Shown here: positions 27,890 through 36,909 of the stretch, one piece after another
How the letters are laid out: the number at the start of each line of letters is the position of its first letter
How positions within the stretch are numbered: the stretch's first letter is position 1
From: Pseudoalteromonas luteoviolacea
GTDB taxonomy: Bacteria; Pseudomonadota; Gammaproteobacteria; Enterobacterales; Alteromonadaceae
Reading direction: 5' to 3'
DNA length: 64,000 bases
Assembly (NCBI RefSeq): GCF_018100925.1
Contig: NZ_JAGJEH010000007.1
Location: 1 to 64,000, forward strand
Position numbers and translations under genes: made by a program
Notes under the pieces: model-generated
What the model saw: only the letters and a program-made list of their open reading frames with translations
Told to the model about the DNA's origin: nothing
Databases searched by the model: none

Positions 27890-28945
27890 CTACTCAGGGA
27901 TAGCAGCAAAGAGCAGCGCTGACATGCTGGTGTTCTCAGACTGTCTTACATATCTGTACTTTTTCTTCCACAGCCAAAAGCCTTTCTCTTCCTCATAAGT
28001 AGAGAATGTCACGCGTTTGTTCGGTGCTATATCAATCGAGGATCGAGCTGTCGTTACTCTGCCATTTGCCTGATTTGATATCACCGAGTGATGATCATAG
28101 TTATCACTCATTAACATTGGGTAGTGGTAAGGTAAAAAGTGTCTCACCCCTCCGTCCTGATCAGAGAGCTTTCCGTCCATGCCAATATTTACACTACAAC
28201 TGTCAAATGCCGCTACTTGGTTGGCACCACATGCAGAATGGGCCGCTACAACACTGTCGTCAATCCCAGGTAAAAATAGCTTCGTAGCATTTAGGTACAA
28301 GTCACCATCTGCAACAAATCTGAGTCTAGGAGTACGATCTCCTGGAAAGCTCGCAATTTGACGCGCATTATTCACTTTTAAATCGTTTAAAACTCCGAGC
28401 GTTTGACCCACAGAACGTCCGAGCCAAGCTCTAACAGCGGCTTCGACAACCGGATTTGCTAAACCATTGGCAACATTCACAGCTAGGTCGGCTAATTCAC
28501 TGCCGCCACCAGCGCCTGCAACATCGAAGGTCGCGACGATATTTAATGGCTCAAGCCCTGCATTTTCTAGCCAGTTCGCTTGGTTGTCTATGATGTATCG
28601 AGTGATCAAATCACCCGTTGAATGTGTTAAGAAGATACACCCTGGCTGACAAACACCTTGTTCCGACATAGTGCGTAATTTTGGCCACAAGTAGTCACTT
28701 GCAATTTTGCCTTCTACACGCTCATAAGACGGCCAATCGATGCGTTCATCGGCGAGGACTCCCCAATATTCAGCCCAATATGCTTCGCCATCACTGTCGA
28801 TTTTTCTCGGGTCAATGGCTGTCAACTGTTGAGATTGAAAACCATGAACCAGTACTGTTTTATAGGCCTTAGCGCTAACACTGATACTTGCACCCATAAA
28901 AGTTAACACCAAACTGCTGACTAATATCTGCTTGATTAATTTCAC
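27890..28945 (-). CDS. Exported lipase/esterase, alpha/beta hydrolase
   Basis: A 351-aa secreted hydrolase. YKTVLVHGFQSQQL carries the oxyanion region, and the nucleophile elbow is THSTGD (Ser about residue 109), a T-H-S-x-G variant of GHSxG. I chose the GTG at 28945: GGAG lies nine bases upstream and it yields a clean signal peptide (MKLIKQILVSSLVLTFMG, cleavage near SAKA). Longer in-frame starts at 28969 and 29044 lack a ribosome site. A Gly-rich loop after the elbow (VAGAGGGSELADLAV) and paired Cys (QGVCQPGC; ACGANQ...DSC) suggest disulfide-stabilised extracellular folding. Confidence 0.85.
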   Translation of the reverse strand: MKLIKQILVSSLVLTFMGASISVSAKAYKTVLVHGFQSQQLTAIDPRKIDSDGEAYWAEYWGVLADERIDWPSYERVEGKIASDYLWPKLRTMSEQGVCQPGCIFLTHSTGDLITRYIIDNQANWLENAGLEPLNIVATFDVAGAGGGSELADLAVNVANGLANPVVEAAVRAWLGRSVGQTLGVLNDLKVNNARQIASFPGDRTPRLRFVADGDLYLNATKLFLPGIDDSVVAAHSACGANQVAAFDSCSVNIGMDGKLSDQDGGVRHFLPYHYPMLMSDNYDHHSVISNQANGRVTTARSSIDIAPNKRVTFSTYEEEKGFWLWKKKYRYVRQSENTSMSALLFAAIPE

Positions 28946-29368
28946 TGACGCACGCTCCATTTTATTCATTAAGAAACGTAAACACACCCCAACGACTTCG
29001 TGTTTCACTATTAAATGATTACCAAGTAAATACTCAAAAATCAAACTAAAATATTAATTTATTTTCACACTGTTAACTTTTTAGATCAAAAAACACTCTA
29101 AATATCACTGTTTTAGTCAGGTTACTAAGAGGCTAAAATTAAAATAAATGAGGTTCTAGTTTAAAGGAATATGGAAGGGATCTGCTCGTTATTGTATTGT
29201 TTGAACTCTAAATGCAGAGGTGATGCAAGGGTGTTTTCCCACCTATTTTTATTGAACGTCATAAAATAATGATGAGAAACTCAAAAGAAATGGTCAAAAA
29301 ACAGTGAAGCAGAATAAAAACAGACGAGCTTTAGTTAACCCGCTTAACGAGTTATATTTGCAAGTCGT
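28946..29368. other. Intergenic region between lipase and diguanylate cyclase
   Basis: 423 bases upstream of the lipase start and downstream of the diguanylate cyclase stop. It must hold the lipase promoter. A 32-codon ORF (29171-29269) has its AAGGAA too close to the ATG and is not convincing. I see nothing else. Confidence 0.5.
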
Positions 29369-30412
29369 TTAACCTGCTACTTCTACACGATTTCGGCCAT
29401 GGGATTTGGCAAGGTATAACGCTTTATCCGCGCATTCTACTAGGCTGTGCCAAGTCATTGTCTTACCGAATAATGCAATGCCAAAACTGGCAGTAATATG
29501 TTTCAAAACTTCGCCAGTTTCTTTGTCTTTCAATGACAGTTTAGCGATGTCCTCACGAATACGATTGGAAAACCCAACAGCTTCACTAATGCTGGAAAAG
29601 GAAATTAAAATACAAAACTCTTCACCACCATAACGATAGGCTTGACCTTCGGTGTCGCTGTGCAATTGAAGTTTTTGTGCTACTTTTCTCAAAACATCGT
29701 CGCCACGCTGGTGACCAAACTCATCGTTAAATTGTTTAAAGTGATCAATATCAATAAAGATCAGCACCTTTTGTAACTGGTTATTTTCATCACAAAACTT
29801 GATAATATCGTCGTCAAACTTTCCTCGATTAAGTAAGCCAGTTAATTTATCAGTGCTCGCTTTTTCCTGCGCATCCGTTAAGGTATCTTGCAGTTGCTTT
29901 ATTTCACTGTACGCTACTTCAAGTTTCTTCTGAAAGCACAGAGCATTGTGTTGCATAACAATGGACTCCTGAGTCAGTTTAGAAACATAGTTCAGTACAT
30001 CATTATAGATTTCGGGCCCTGCGTTGGTATTTTGCTTTTTCAGCTGATGTAAACCAACATGGCACTCAGACAACACGGCTGAAAATTCTTCTGAACAACT
30101 CAATGTGTTATTTATCTCTTGTTCAACATTATTAAGTGTGCCTTTTACTAGGTCTGACATCTCATGGAACAGAGCAAGATCTTGCTCACTTAAGAACTCA
30201 TCAAACAACGCTTTAGCTTGATCCGGCGGGCAAGTACCATGCTGCGCAAGGATCTCCTCAAGTTTCCGATTGAGATCGGGCTCTTTTCCTAGAACATAGC
30301 AATACCAAATCGCATAGTTCATAGGCGATAACGGTATTTGGTATTTAACCATAAAAGGTACAGCTTGTTTTAAACAACTTGCAGATTGAGCGAAAGAGCT
30401 ATTTTGTTCCAT
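29369..30412 (-). CDS. Diguanylate cyclase (GGDEF domain, GGEEF active site)
   Basis: A 347-aa cytoplasmic protein making the second messenger c-di-GMP. The N-terminal about 170 residues are helical with a coiled coil. The GGDEF domain starts at STDKLTGLLNRGKFD, with a catalytic YRYGGEEFCIL and LYLAKSHGRNRV at the end. The inhibitory RxxD site expected a few residues before GGEEF is absent (DTEGQAY), so feedback control by product is unlikely. There is no membrane segment. Confidence 0.93.
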   Translation of the reverse strand: MEQNSSFAQSASCLKQAVPFMVKYQIPLSPMNYAIWYCYVLGKEPDLNRKLEEILAQHGTCPPDQAKALFDEFLSEQDLALFHEMSDLVKGTLNNVEQEINNTLSCSEEFSAVLSECHVGLHQLKKQNTNAGPEIYNDVLNYVSKLTQESIVMQHNALCFQKKLEVAYSEIKQLQDTLTDAQEKASTDKLTGLLNRGKFDDDIIKFCDENNQLQKVLIFIDIDHFKQFNDEFGHQRGDDVLRKVAQKLQLHSDTEGQAYRYGGEEFCILISFSSISEAVGFSNRIREDIAKLSLKDKETGEVLKHITASFGIALFGKTMTWHSLVECADKALYLAKSHGRNRVEVAG

Positions 30413-30686
30413 GTAAGACCCATCAAACCACCAATTTCGGCGGCATCATTATTAATTTTTGTTCTGCTTTGAGAGCCAAGAAATACAATACTAAATAATT
30501 AGAAAAAATTAATCAATCTTGATTTTAACACCCTAATAACAACGACTAGCAATGTAAAAAATGCATACGAATTAAGTATAAATAATGTCTTAGGAATAAT
30601 TTATGTAGCCAAACTATCACAAAGTACCCCTATAAGGTATTTTGTAATTGCATTTTAATCAACTTAAAACCGCCTATTTTTCCACT

Positions 30687-31430
30687 TTAGTCGTCTGGAT
30701 CTCGTAACATGCTCTTGAATTGACCTAGCTGCCAAGGCCGCATCGCAAGCAACAACCCTACACCTCTGCGTTTGCTCAGCGGAAGCTTAATATCTTGCTC
30801 GTTTAACTTTGCAATCTCCTTAGTCAGCTGCTGCAGCCTGCGTTTGATGGTCGCTATCGTCGCATCGCTATAGCTACCTCTCAAATAGAATCGGTAGCTG
30901 TCTTCTTGATTAAATTCTCCTTGCAGGAACTTTCCCAATACGTGTTGTTCAATATAAGACTCTAAAGGACCGCCAGGTATCCAGCTAAAATCTTGGGCAA
31001 TAAGCAATTTATATTTATTGTTTGGCAATAGTTGGATCATTTTTAAGCGGTCAAGATGCGCAAATAAACGGACACATTCGAGCGCCTCTATTTGATACTT
31101 AGTGATGATATCTTCAAATTCCCAACCGTCCCGAACACATACCGCAACCAAAAACAGTTTTGGATTGTCCATCAACTCCTGCTCTTGTTGGACGGTCAAC
31201 TGGCTGATCTGTGACTGTTGTGATTGGGATAAAACAAATAAATCACAGAGTGTTACATCCAAAAGTTCGCAGACACTTTCCAACTTTTGTAACGAGAATA
31301 GTTCATTTGCGAACATTCTTTTAATGGTGGCTTCACTTTGCCCTAAGTGATTAGCAACATCCTTATAAGTCAATTTTTGCTGTTTAAGAAGCAGCTTTAT
31401 AGTGTTAGAAACAAGTGGGATTTGGCTCAT
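30687..31430 (-). CDS. XRE-type helix-turn-helix transcriptional regulator
   Basis: A 247-aa regulator with an N-terminal HTH (LTYKDVANHLGQSEATIKRMF, residues about 20-40) and a long C-terminal domain of unknown ligand. Divergent from the DUF2145 operon and directly beside a cluster of AAGTAT half-sites, so it likely controls that operon and itself. The 274-base region between this gene and the diguanylate cyclase shows nothing else. Confidence 0.9.
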   Translation of the reverse strand: MSQIPLVSNTIKLLLKQQKLTYKDVANHLGQSEATIKRMFANELFSLQKLESVCELLDVTLCDLFVLSQSQQSQISQLTVQQEQELMDNPKLFLVAVCVRDGWEFEDIITKYQIEALECVRLFAHLDRLKMIQLLPNNKYKLLIAQDFSWIPGGPLESYIEQHVLGKFLQGEFNQEDSYRFYLRGSYSDATIATIKRRLQQLTKEIAKLNEQDIKLPLSKRRGVGLLLAMRPWQLGQFKSMLRDPDD

Positions 31431-31444
31431 GGTATTAAATTTTA

Positions 31445-31483
31445 ATACTTAAAGTATCTTTTCATAATACAAAGTATAAGTAT
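31445..31483. promoter_or_regulatory. Cluster of ATACTT/AAGTAT half-sites, probable XRE operator
   Basis: An ATACTT-A-AAGTAT inverted repeat at 31445-31457 is followed by AAGTAT at 31472-31477 and 31478-31483. Four half-sites lie within 39 bases, immediately upstream of the XRE start (31430) and about 65 bases before the divergent operon. Confidence 0.6.
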
Positions 31484-31545
31484 GTATACAAGTCCGTCCA
31501 GTTTGTTAATTTAGATAGCAACAAAACAGAACGGAGTGTTTTCAT

Positions 31546-31902
31546 ATGCTAGGACAAACAATTAAAACAGCTTTAATTACCGGCGCCGCATTGGCTTCTT
31601 TAGTTTTTACACCAGCAAGTATCGCGTCAGACAATGCATCAAACGCCAGTCACCATACGAGTCAAGCCATTAAATACAGTGCATTGACTATGGGTGATAG
31701 CGTGGTAGCTGGCGCAGCAATTTCAACCGCTGTAGTTGCTGTGCCCATGGTCATTACGGGTACAGTGGTGTTAAGTGGAGGTATGGCAAGTATCGGGATG
31801 GCAAACGCAGCGCTTGATTCAAAAAGTTCGAAGCCACTACCAATTAGTGATGATGTGATCATTGCAGGACCGCCCCCATCAGCAAAGTTAGAAGGAGAAT
31901 AA
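31546..31902 (+). CDS. Small exported protein of unknown function
   Basis: A 118-aa protein with a signal peptide (MLGQTIKTALITGAALASLVF, cleavage near SIA-SD) and a Gly/Ala/Val-rich hydrophobic mid part (VVAGAAISTAVVAVPMVI) that may insert in a membrane. CGGAGTG precedes the ATG. It starts two bases before... its stop is followed two bases later by the DUF2145 gene, so they are one operon controlled from the XRE-flanked region. I recognise no family. Confidence 0.75.
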   Translation: MLGQTIKTALITGAALASLVFTPASIASDNASNASHHTSQAIKYSALTMGDSVVAGAAISTAVVAVPMVITGTVVLSGGMASIGMANAALDSKSSKPLPISDDVIIAGPPPSAKLEGE

Positions 31903-31904
31903 AC

Positions 31905-32705
31905 ATGGGCATTAAACGATATGCAATCTACTTAACCATCGCTTTGCAAAGTATGAGTGTGGTAGCTGGCAGTGAACGCTCTAGTGAACACCATTTCGAA
32001 CCAAGTGAAATTGCACAATTTGCGAAACACGTTGAGAAATATAGCGCTGCACATCGTGCCCATGTATTTATTATTGGTCGGGTCGGACAGCCGAGCCATA
32101 CATTACCTGAAGGCGTCGAATTTACCCATGTAGCCATTGCCGTCTACTCTCAAATCACCACAAATAATGGCGAAAAGAGGTACGGATACGCTATCCACAA
32201 CCTATATCAACAGGCTAATAATCCTGCAAAAAGTGAATTGGTGATAGACTATCCAACTGACTTCTTTTGGTCGGTCAAAGAACTTAAAGCTGGTATTGCA
32301 ATACCTAAATTGAGTGTACAAAAACAGATCCTTGAAGCCATTAATAACGGCGTTGCAGAGCAGGTTCACAACCCAAAGTATTCGCTCATAGCAAACCCAT
32401 ACAACAATCAAAGACAAAACTGTACTGAGCACACGCTCAATGTGATTAACGCAGCATTGTATAAGACTTCAGATATGGCACAGCTCAAAGCAAACACCAA
32501 AGCTTATTTTAACGCGCAACCTCTGCCAGTGAGTCGCTTCAAGCTGTTTTTTGGTTCCGTGTTTAAAGACGAGATCTACAGAAAAGATCACAGCGGACGT
32601 GTCCGTATCGCCACCTTTACAAGTATTCGTGACTACTTGGAGCAATATGATTTGCTGGCGCATTCCACCGTTATTACACCAAAACAGTCATCTGAGGAGA
32701 TTTAA
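31905..32705 (+). CDS. DUF2145-like exported protein
   Basis: A 266-aa exported protein (signal MGIKRYAIYLTIALQSMSVVAG). HVFIIGRVGQ, FTHVAIAVY, YAIHNLY and QNCTEHTLNVINAALY are the marks of DUF2145. The conserved His and later Cys recall the NlpC/P60-like cysteine hydrolase layout, so an enzymatic role is possible but not shown. AGAAGGAG precedes the ATG. It lies between the small exported protein and yiaA. Confidence 0.75.
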   Translation: MGIKRYAIYLTIALQSMSVVAGSERSSEHHFEPSEIAQFAKHVEKYSAAHRAHVFIIGRVGQPSHTLPEGVEFTHVAIAVYSQITTNNGEKRYGYAIHNLYQQANNPAKSELVIDYPTDFFWSVKELKAGIAIPKLSVQKQILEAINNGVAEQVHNPKYSLIANPYNNQRQNCTEHTLNVINAALYKTSDMAQLKANTKAYFNAQPLPVSRFKLFFGSVFKDEIYRKDHSGRVRIATFTSIRDYLEQYDLLAHSTVITPKQSSEEI

Positions 32706-32707
32706 TT

Positions 32708-33169
32708 ATGGACAATCATCAATCACAGCAAAGCTCGAACAAAGCATTTAATATTGCTTCTATCGTCGTATTGGCCATTGGCATTGTCACCTACTGCATT
32801 GGCCTGTTTAATGCCCAAATGCAGCTAAACGAAAAAGGCTACTATTTAGTTATCCTACTATATGGCCTGTTTAGTGCGATTTCGCTGCAAAAAAGTATCC
32901 GAGATAAGCAAGAAAATATTTCGACATCAAGTATCTATCAATTACTCAGTTTAATCTCGACCGGCGCAGCGATTTTGCTATTAATGATCGGGCTATATAA
33001 CGCAAATTTGTTGCTCAGTGAAAAAGGGTTTTATGGTATTGCCTACCTGATGAGCTTGTACGCTGCAGTAGCTGTACAAAAAAATATCAGAGACAGAGAA
33101 CAGGCAGTTCAATCAGAAATCACACAAATGGAATATGTGCAAACTTCTACCCAACCTGCGGGGGAGTAA
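32708..33169 (+). CDS. yiaA: YiaA-type inner membrane protein (two YiaAB domains)
   Basis: A 153-aa protein with four membrane segments in two repeats: AFNIASIVVLAIGIVTYCIGL...LNEKGYYLVILLYGLFSAISLQKSIRDK and LLSLISTGAAILLLMIGLYNANLLLSEKGFYG...VQKNIRDRE (broken at variable residues). Each repeat has the L-x-EKG-(Y/F)-Y and QK-(S/N)-IRD signatures of the YiaA/B two-helix domain. GAGGAGAT precedes the ATG two bases after the previous stop. The family is known from enterobacteria but its role is unclear. Confidence 0.85.
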   Translation: MDNHQSQQSSNKAFNIASIVVLAIGIVTYCIGLFNAQMQLNEKGYYLVILLYGLFSAISLQKSIRDKQENISTSSIYQLLSLISTGAAILLLMIGLYNANLLLSEKGFYGIAYLMSLYAAVAVQKNIRDREQAVQSEITQMEYVQTSTQPAGE

Positions 33170-33175
33170 TACCAC

Positions 33176-33199
33176 GCAAGCTGACAATGGTCAGCTTGC
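33176..33199. terminator. Bidirectional terminator after yiaA
   Basis: GCAAGCTGAC – AATG – GTCAGCTTGC is a perfect 10-bp stem seven bases after the yiaA stop, and it overlaps the last codons of the convergent GNAT. The position between convergent genes fits shared termination, though the T-run is short. Confidence 0.7.
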
Positions 33200-33625
33200 A
33201 ATTTGAGTTGCCATGATGAGCTTGCTGTCTTTGTTTGCCACAACCTCAAAACCATACTTGTTGTAAAGTGCTACGAGATGCGGCTCGCATTTTAAGTATA
33301 AAGTTTGCCAACCAAGCTCTGATGCTTTTAATTTTGCGTGAGAGACCAACACTTCTGCTACCCCTTTACCCCGAGCACTTTCATCGACATACACACCGTC
33401 TAGCCAACAAGTATCATGACTAAATGTTATTTCCGCTGCCCCAACAAGTTTGTCATGGCAATAGGCAACAAAGCCAGCCCTTTGCTTAGTACAAGATATT
33501 TTATCGACAACGTCTGTCAGTGTTGCATTGGGGTTTTTACTGTCCCACTGCGCAAAGTACCAGCGAGCGACTTGCTCTATGGCTTCGCTACTGTCTGATA
33601 TTGCAATTACTTTGATATTTTTCAC
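33191..33625 (-). CDS. GNAT family N-acetyltransferase
   Basis: A 144-aa acetyltransferase: DGVYVDESARGKGVAEVLV is the acetyl-CoA loop (R-G-K-G), followed by LYLKCEPHLVALYNKYGFEVV. The start is a GTG at 33625 with AAGGTC upstream. The substrate is unknown. It stands alone and converges on yiaA. Confidence 0.87.
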   Translation of the reverse strand: MKNIKVIAISDSSEAIEQVARWYFAQWDSKNPNATLTDVVDKISCTKQRAGFVAYCHDKLVGAAEITFSHDTCWLDGVYVDESARGKGVAEVLVSHAKLKASELGWQTLYLKCEPHLVALYNKYGFEVVANKDSKLIMATQIAS

Positions 33626-33967
33626 GGCTTGACCTTTGTTCTTTTTTTATGCAACCAAACTTCCACTACAACGCAGAACTCAAAGATGTAATTACTTAAA
33701 TCTTACCCTTTACGTATATAAAATTACTCATTTCTAATTACTTTAGCTATTAAGGTGCATGAAGATATAGGTGTTGAGGACCTGAAAATGAATGAAAGCG
33801 CACAAAGCTGTGCGCTCCAAAGACGTGGCGAAGGGGTCTACTCCAAATGCGTGTAAAGCGCTAAAAACCCTTCGATTAAGTAAACGTAGAACAAGGCAAA
33901 TAAGATCACATTGTTTCAAATATAAAATTAAAAAGGCCTATACTCTCCCAAGTCTAAAGCCCCAATT
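33626..33967. other. Intergenic region with a small inverted repeat
   Basis: 342 bases between the GNAT start and the LysR stop. AGCGCACA – AAGC – TGTGCGCT (33797-33816) is a perfect 8-bp stem-loop far from any gene end. A 67-codon rightward ORF across it (33792-33995) has lysine/arginine-rich, low-complexity content and overlaps the LysR gene, so I do not accept it. No other signal seen. Confidence 0.45.
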
Positions 33968-34936
33968 TCAATCACTTTCTGTATTCGCTTGGTGATTCAC
34001 AGTGTGTACTGCCCATGTTTGATATGCGCTTTCGCCTTTTTGCGCTAAGGCTTCGGTTAAAAATTCTATAAATACGCGCACTTTAGTGGGTAAATAGGTG
34101 CGTTTGGGGTAAATGGCAAAAACCCCGTTCTCAATTTCTGGTGGCCTAAAGTGAGGGTAAATGGAGATCAGTTTACCGCTCTCAAGGCCGCTTTTAGCAA
34201 GAAAATGAGGTAGTTGAGCAAACCCTAAGCCATCTTCACACATTGATACCATCATTTCACCATCGTCGGTAATGTGACTAGATTTCAGATCATATAATTG
34301 ATACTCATCTTGTTCATCAGGTAAGTATATTGGCTGAAGTTGTTGCGTCTCTTTGATTCGAAAACCAATCCATTTGTGTACATTAAAATCATGTTGGCAA
34401 CGTGGGGTGCCATGTTGTTGAAGGTAATCTGGCGAAGCGCAGACAAAAAAGTCCATTGGACTGAGGCGCTTGGCAACCAAACGGCTATCTTTAATAAACC
34501 CAGTGCGGATCGCAATATCGACACCACTTTCAATCACATCTGTGTGTAAATCGTTGATTTGGAGTTCTAGCTGAATGGCCGGGTACCTATCGCAAAAAGC
34601 AGCTAAGATTGGACGCAAATACAAGTGTCCATAACAAACAGCAGAATTGATTTTCAACACCCCGTTCGGTGAGTCATTCAGGTGACGAAGTTCATCTTCG
34701 CATGCCAATAAGTCTTGCAGTAATTTGCGAGCCGTTGATAAATACTGATTTCCAGCCTGTGTAATACTGAGTTGCCTAGTAGAGCGCTGCAAAAGCGTTA
34801 CTTGTAATTGCGACTCCAAGCGACTGATGGCTTTACTCACTGTAGATGGGTCGGTATTGCACATCGTTGCAGCTGCGGCAAAACTGCCACTATCACACGC
34901 GGCTATAAACAACTCCAATGCTCTAAGTTTATCCAT
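33968..34936 (-). CDS. LysR family transcriptional regulator
   Basis: A 322-aa LysR protein. ALELFIAACDSGSFAAAATMC and STVSKAISRLESQLQ form the N-terminal HTH, and the substrate-binding domain follows from about residue 90 (GVLKINSAVCYGHLYL). Divergent from an MFS transporter 155 bases away, its probable target. Confidence 0.93.
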   Translation of the reverse strand: MDKLRALELFIAACDSGSFAAAATMCNTDPSTVSKAISRLESQLQVTLLQRSTRQLSITQAGNQYLSTARKLLQDLLACEDELRHLNDSPNGVLKINSAVCYGHLYLRPILAAFCDRYPAIQLELQINDLHTDVIESGVDIAIRTGFIKDSRLVAKRLSPMDFFVCASPDYLQQHGTPRCQHDFNVHKWIGFRIKETQQLQPIYLPDEQDEYQLYDLKSSHITDDGEMMVSMCEDGLGFAQLPHFLAKSGLESGKLISIYPHFRPPEIENGVFAIYPKRTYLPTKVRVFIEFLTEALAQKGESAYQTWAVHTVNHQANTESD

Positions 34937-35091
34937 GTTCTTCGCATTTAACCGTTTCCTACTACTTACTATAACAGCAAAGACTCATGAATTATATTCA
35001 CAGGTGTATGGAATACATGGTTATTTTTCACAGCCTTTTCCCGCCATAAACTATTTGAAGTACACATTCAGATGAGCTTGGAGACTTAGTT

Positions 35092-36291
35092 TTGAAAAAT
35101 ATCACCCCACAACCACCTCGCCAACACAGTATTTGGATATATATTGTGTTCGCTTTCATTGCCATGTCAGGCCTGTCATATATTAATTTTTTGCCTGGCT
35201 TGGTCAATGCGCTTGCTGGCAATATCGGCTACTCAGAGTCTGAAGCGGGACAAATTGTCTCACTTAATGGATACGGCGCTTTATTTGGTACAGCCACGGC
35301 TATTTTTGTTGTTCGTCGTTTCCCATGGAAACCGTTACTCCTAGCTTCATTCGTACCTCTGCTTTTACTGGAAGTATCAACTCCCAGCATCGACGGTTTG
35401 AATGCCATGTTGATAACCCGGTTTTTTTCAGGGTTTACTGGCGGTCTCGCCGTGGGCGTATCATTCTCCATGCTAGCAAGATTGACTAACAGTGATCGCG
35501 CATTTGGCATTTTATTGTTCACCCAATTCACTATAGGTGCCTTGGTGATGTATTGCTTACCTTTACTTGAATCTAACAACAACCACTTTGCAGTATTCTA
35601 TATTATGGCGGCTATTGTGATGGCGGGCTTACTATTGACCCTGTTTATGTCACCTCATACGCTGCCAAAAGCTGCTATCTCGCATATGCAAGCCAATATA
35701 AAATCAATTGCTCATTCCGTTCGTTTGATGCTCACTATCTTGCTTTATATCAGTGCTGCAAGTGCACTATATACCTATGTCGGGGTTATAGGAATTCACG
35801 CCAACTTTGGACAAGAACAAGTCAGCACTGATATCGCATTTACCGGCCTACTAGGCTTAATTGGTGCCATGTTACCTATGTTAAAATCGCGACTCCTTAA
35901 AAGACAACCACTCATAGTTTCCGGTGCGTTGCTGTGCGCGGCTGCTAGCATCATGCTATTGCAACCTGCTCTATCGCACGCCATCTACATAGTGGCGTTA
36001 GCCTTGGTGTTTTTTACTTGGCCTGCTGTACAATCGTATTTGTTCGCTAGCGCTGCCGATTTAGATCCAAGCGGTCGCCTTTCAACTATTGCCTCGCTCA
36101 TAGCTTCTGTTGGTATGGCCTCTGGTCCACTGCTCGCCGCCCTTTTAATTGAACCCGGTAATTACACTTCAATGCTCTATACCTGTAGTGCCTTATTTGC
36201 ACTGAGCACAGTCGTTTTACTGATCCCACTGAAATCTCACAGCAACATAAACTCGCTGCAACCTAACCGTTCTCACTCCGAAATAAGTTAA
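35092..36291 (+). CDS. MFS transporter
   Basis: A 399-aa, 12-helix transporter (YIVFAFIAMSGLSYINFLPGLV, GYGALFGTATAIFVV, FSGFTGGLAVGVSFSMLARL). It starts at a TTG (35092) with GGAG eight bases before; no ATG fits the first helix. The substrate cannot be told. The following AhpD-like gene begins nine bases after its stop, so they form a small operon under the divergent LysR. Confidence 0.87.
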   Translation: MKNITPQPPRQHSIWIYIVFAFIAMSGLSYINFLPGLVNALAGNIGYSESEAGQIVSLNGYGALFGTATAIFVVRRFPWKPLLLASFVPLLLLEVSTPSIDGLNAMLITRFFSGFTGGLAVGVSFSMLARLTNSDRAFGILLFTQFTIGALVMYCLPLLESNNNHFAVFYIMAAIVMAGLLLTLFMSPHTLPKAAISHMQANIKSIAHSVRLMLTILLYISAASALYTYVGVIGIHANFGQEQVSTDIAFTGLLGLIGAMLPMLKSRLLKRQPLIVSGALLCAAASIMLLQPALSHAIYIVALALVFFTWPAVQSYLFASAADLDPSGRLSTIASLIASVGMASGPLLAALLIEPGNYTSMLYTCSALFALSTVVLLIPLKSHSNINSLQPNRSHSEIS

Positions 36292-36300
36292 GAGATAGCC

Positions 36301-36843
36301 ATGATTAAATATTTACTTAATAAACAAATACTCGCCATGAAGAGTCAATATCAATACGATGTGCGCTATATGGAAGACATCATAGCAGCGGATCTACCTG
36401 CCTTTTTAAAATACTGGGGCTTTACAACCATGTCTTCTCATCGGGCCCATGTCCCAATGGCCCCTCTATTTGCTGCACGCATTCGAACACTCATCAGTGA
36501 AGATTGTGGGCCCTGTATACAGCTAGCCATTGACATGGCACTTGAAGCTGGCATCGATACAACAACCATTACACACATTGTCAGCAATCAAAAAGACAAA
36601 GTTTCTGAAGAAGTTGCACTTGCCATGCTCTTTACAGATTTGGTTTTAGCCCATGACCCCGGTGCTGATTTACTAAGAGAGCGTATCGTTCAACTATGGG
36701 GTCAGTCTGGCTTGATCACGCTTGGATTTAGCATTAGTGCATATCGGGTATTCCCAACATTAAAATACGCTTTGGGTTACGGGCAGACCTGCCAGCAGCT
36801 CAAGATAAATGACTCGGCTATTTTACCAAACCATATTAGTTAG
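36301..36843 (+). CDS. Carboxymuconolactone decarboxylase/AhpD-like protein, incomplete redox motif
   Basis: A 180-aa helical protein with RTLISEDCGPCIQLAIDMALE and a second CMD-like half. AhpD-type enzymes have C-x-x-C followed by a His four residues on; here the Cys pair (CGPC) is kept but the His position is Ala. It may be a thiol-reactive or non-catalytic relative. It is co-transcribed with the MFS gene. Function is not known. Confidence 0.65.
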   Translation: MIKYLLNKQILAMKSQYQYDVRYMEDIIAADLPAFLKYWGFTTMSSHRAHVPMAPLFAARIRTLISEDCGPCIQLAIDMALEAGIDTTTITHIVSNQKDKVSEEVALAMLFTDLVLAHDPGADLLRERIVQLWGQSGLITLGFSISAYRVFPTLKYALGYGQTCQQLKINDSAILPNHIS

Positions 36844-36909
36844 CTACCTGTTGTAGCGCATCAGTTAGCCCCCTTACTCTGTTGCGCTCCCAAAAATACA
36901 CACTTGGTA

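Noticed and set aside
29171-29269. 32-codon ORF before the lipase
   Set aside because: Ribosome-like AAGGAA is too close to the ATG, and the product has no recognisable feature.
33792-33995. 67-codon rightward ORF
   Set aside because: Lys/Arg-rich low-complexity product, no ribosome site, overlaps the end of the LysR gene.
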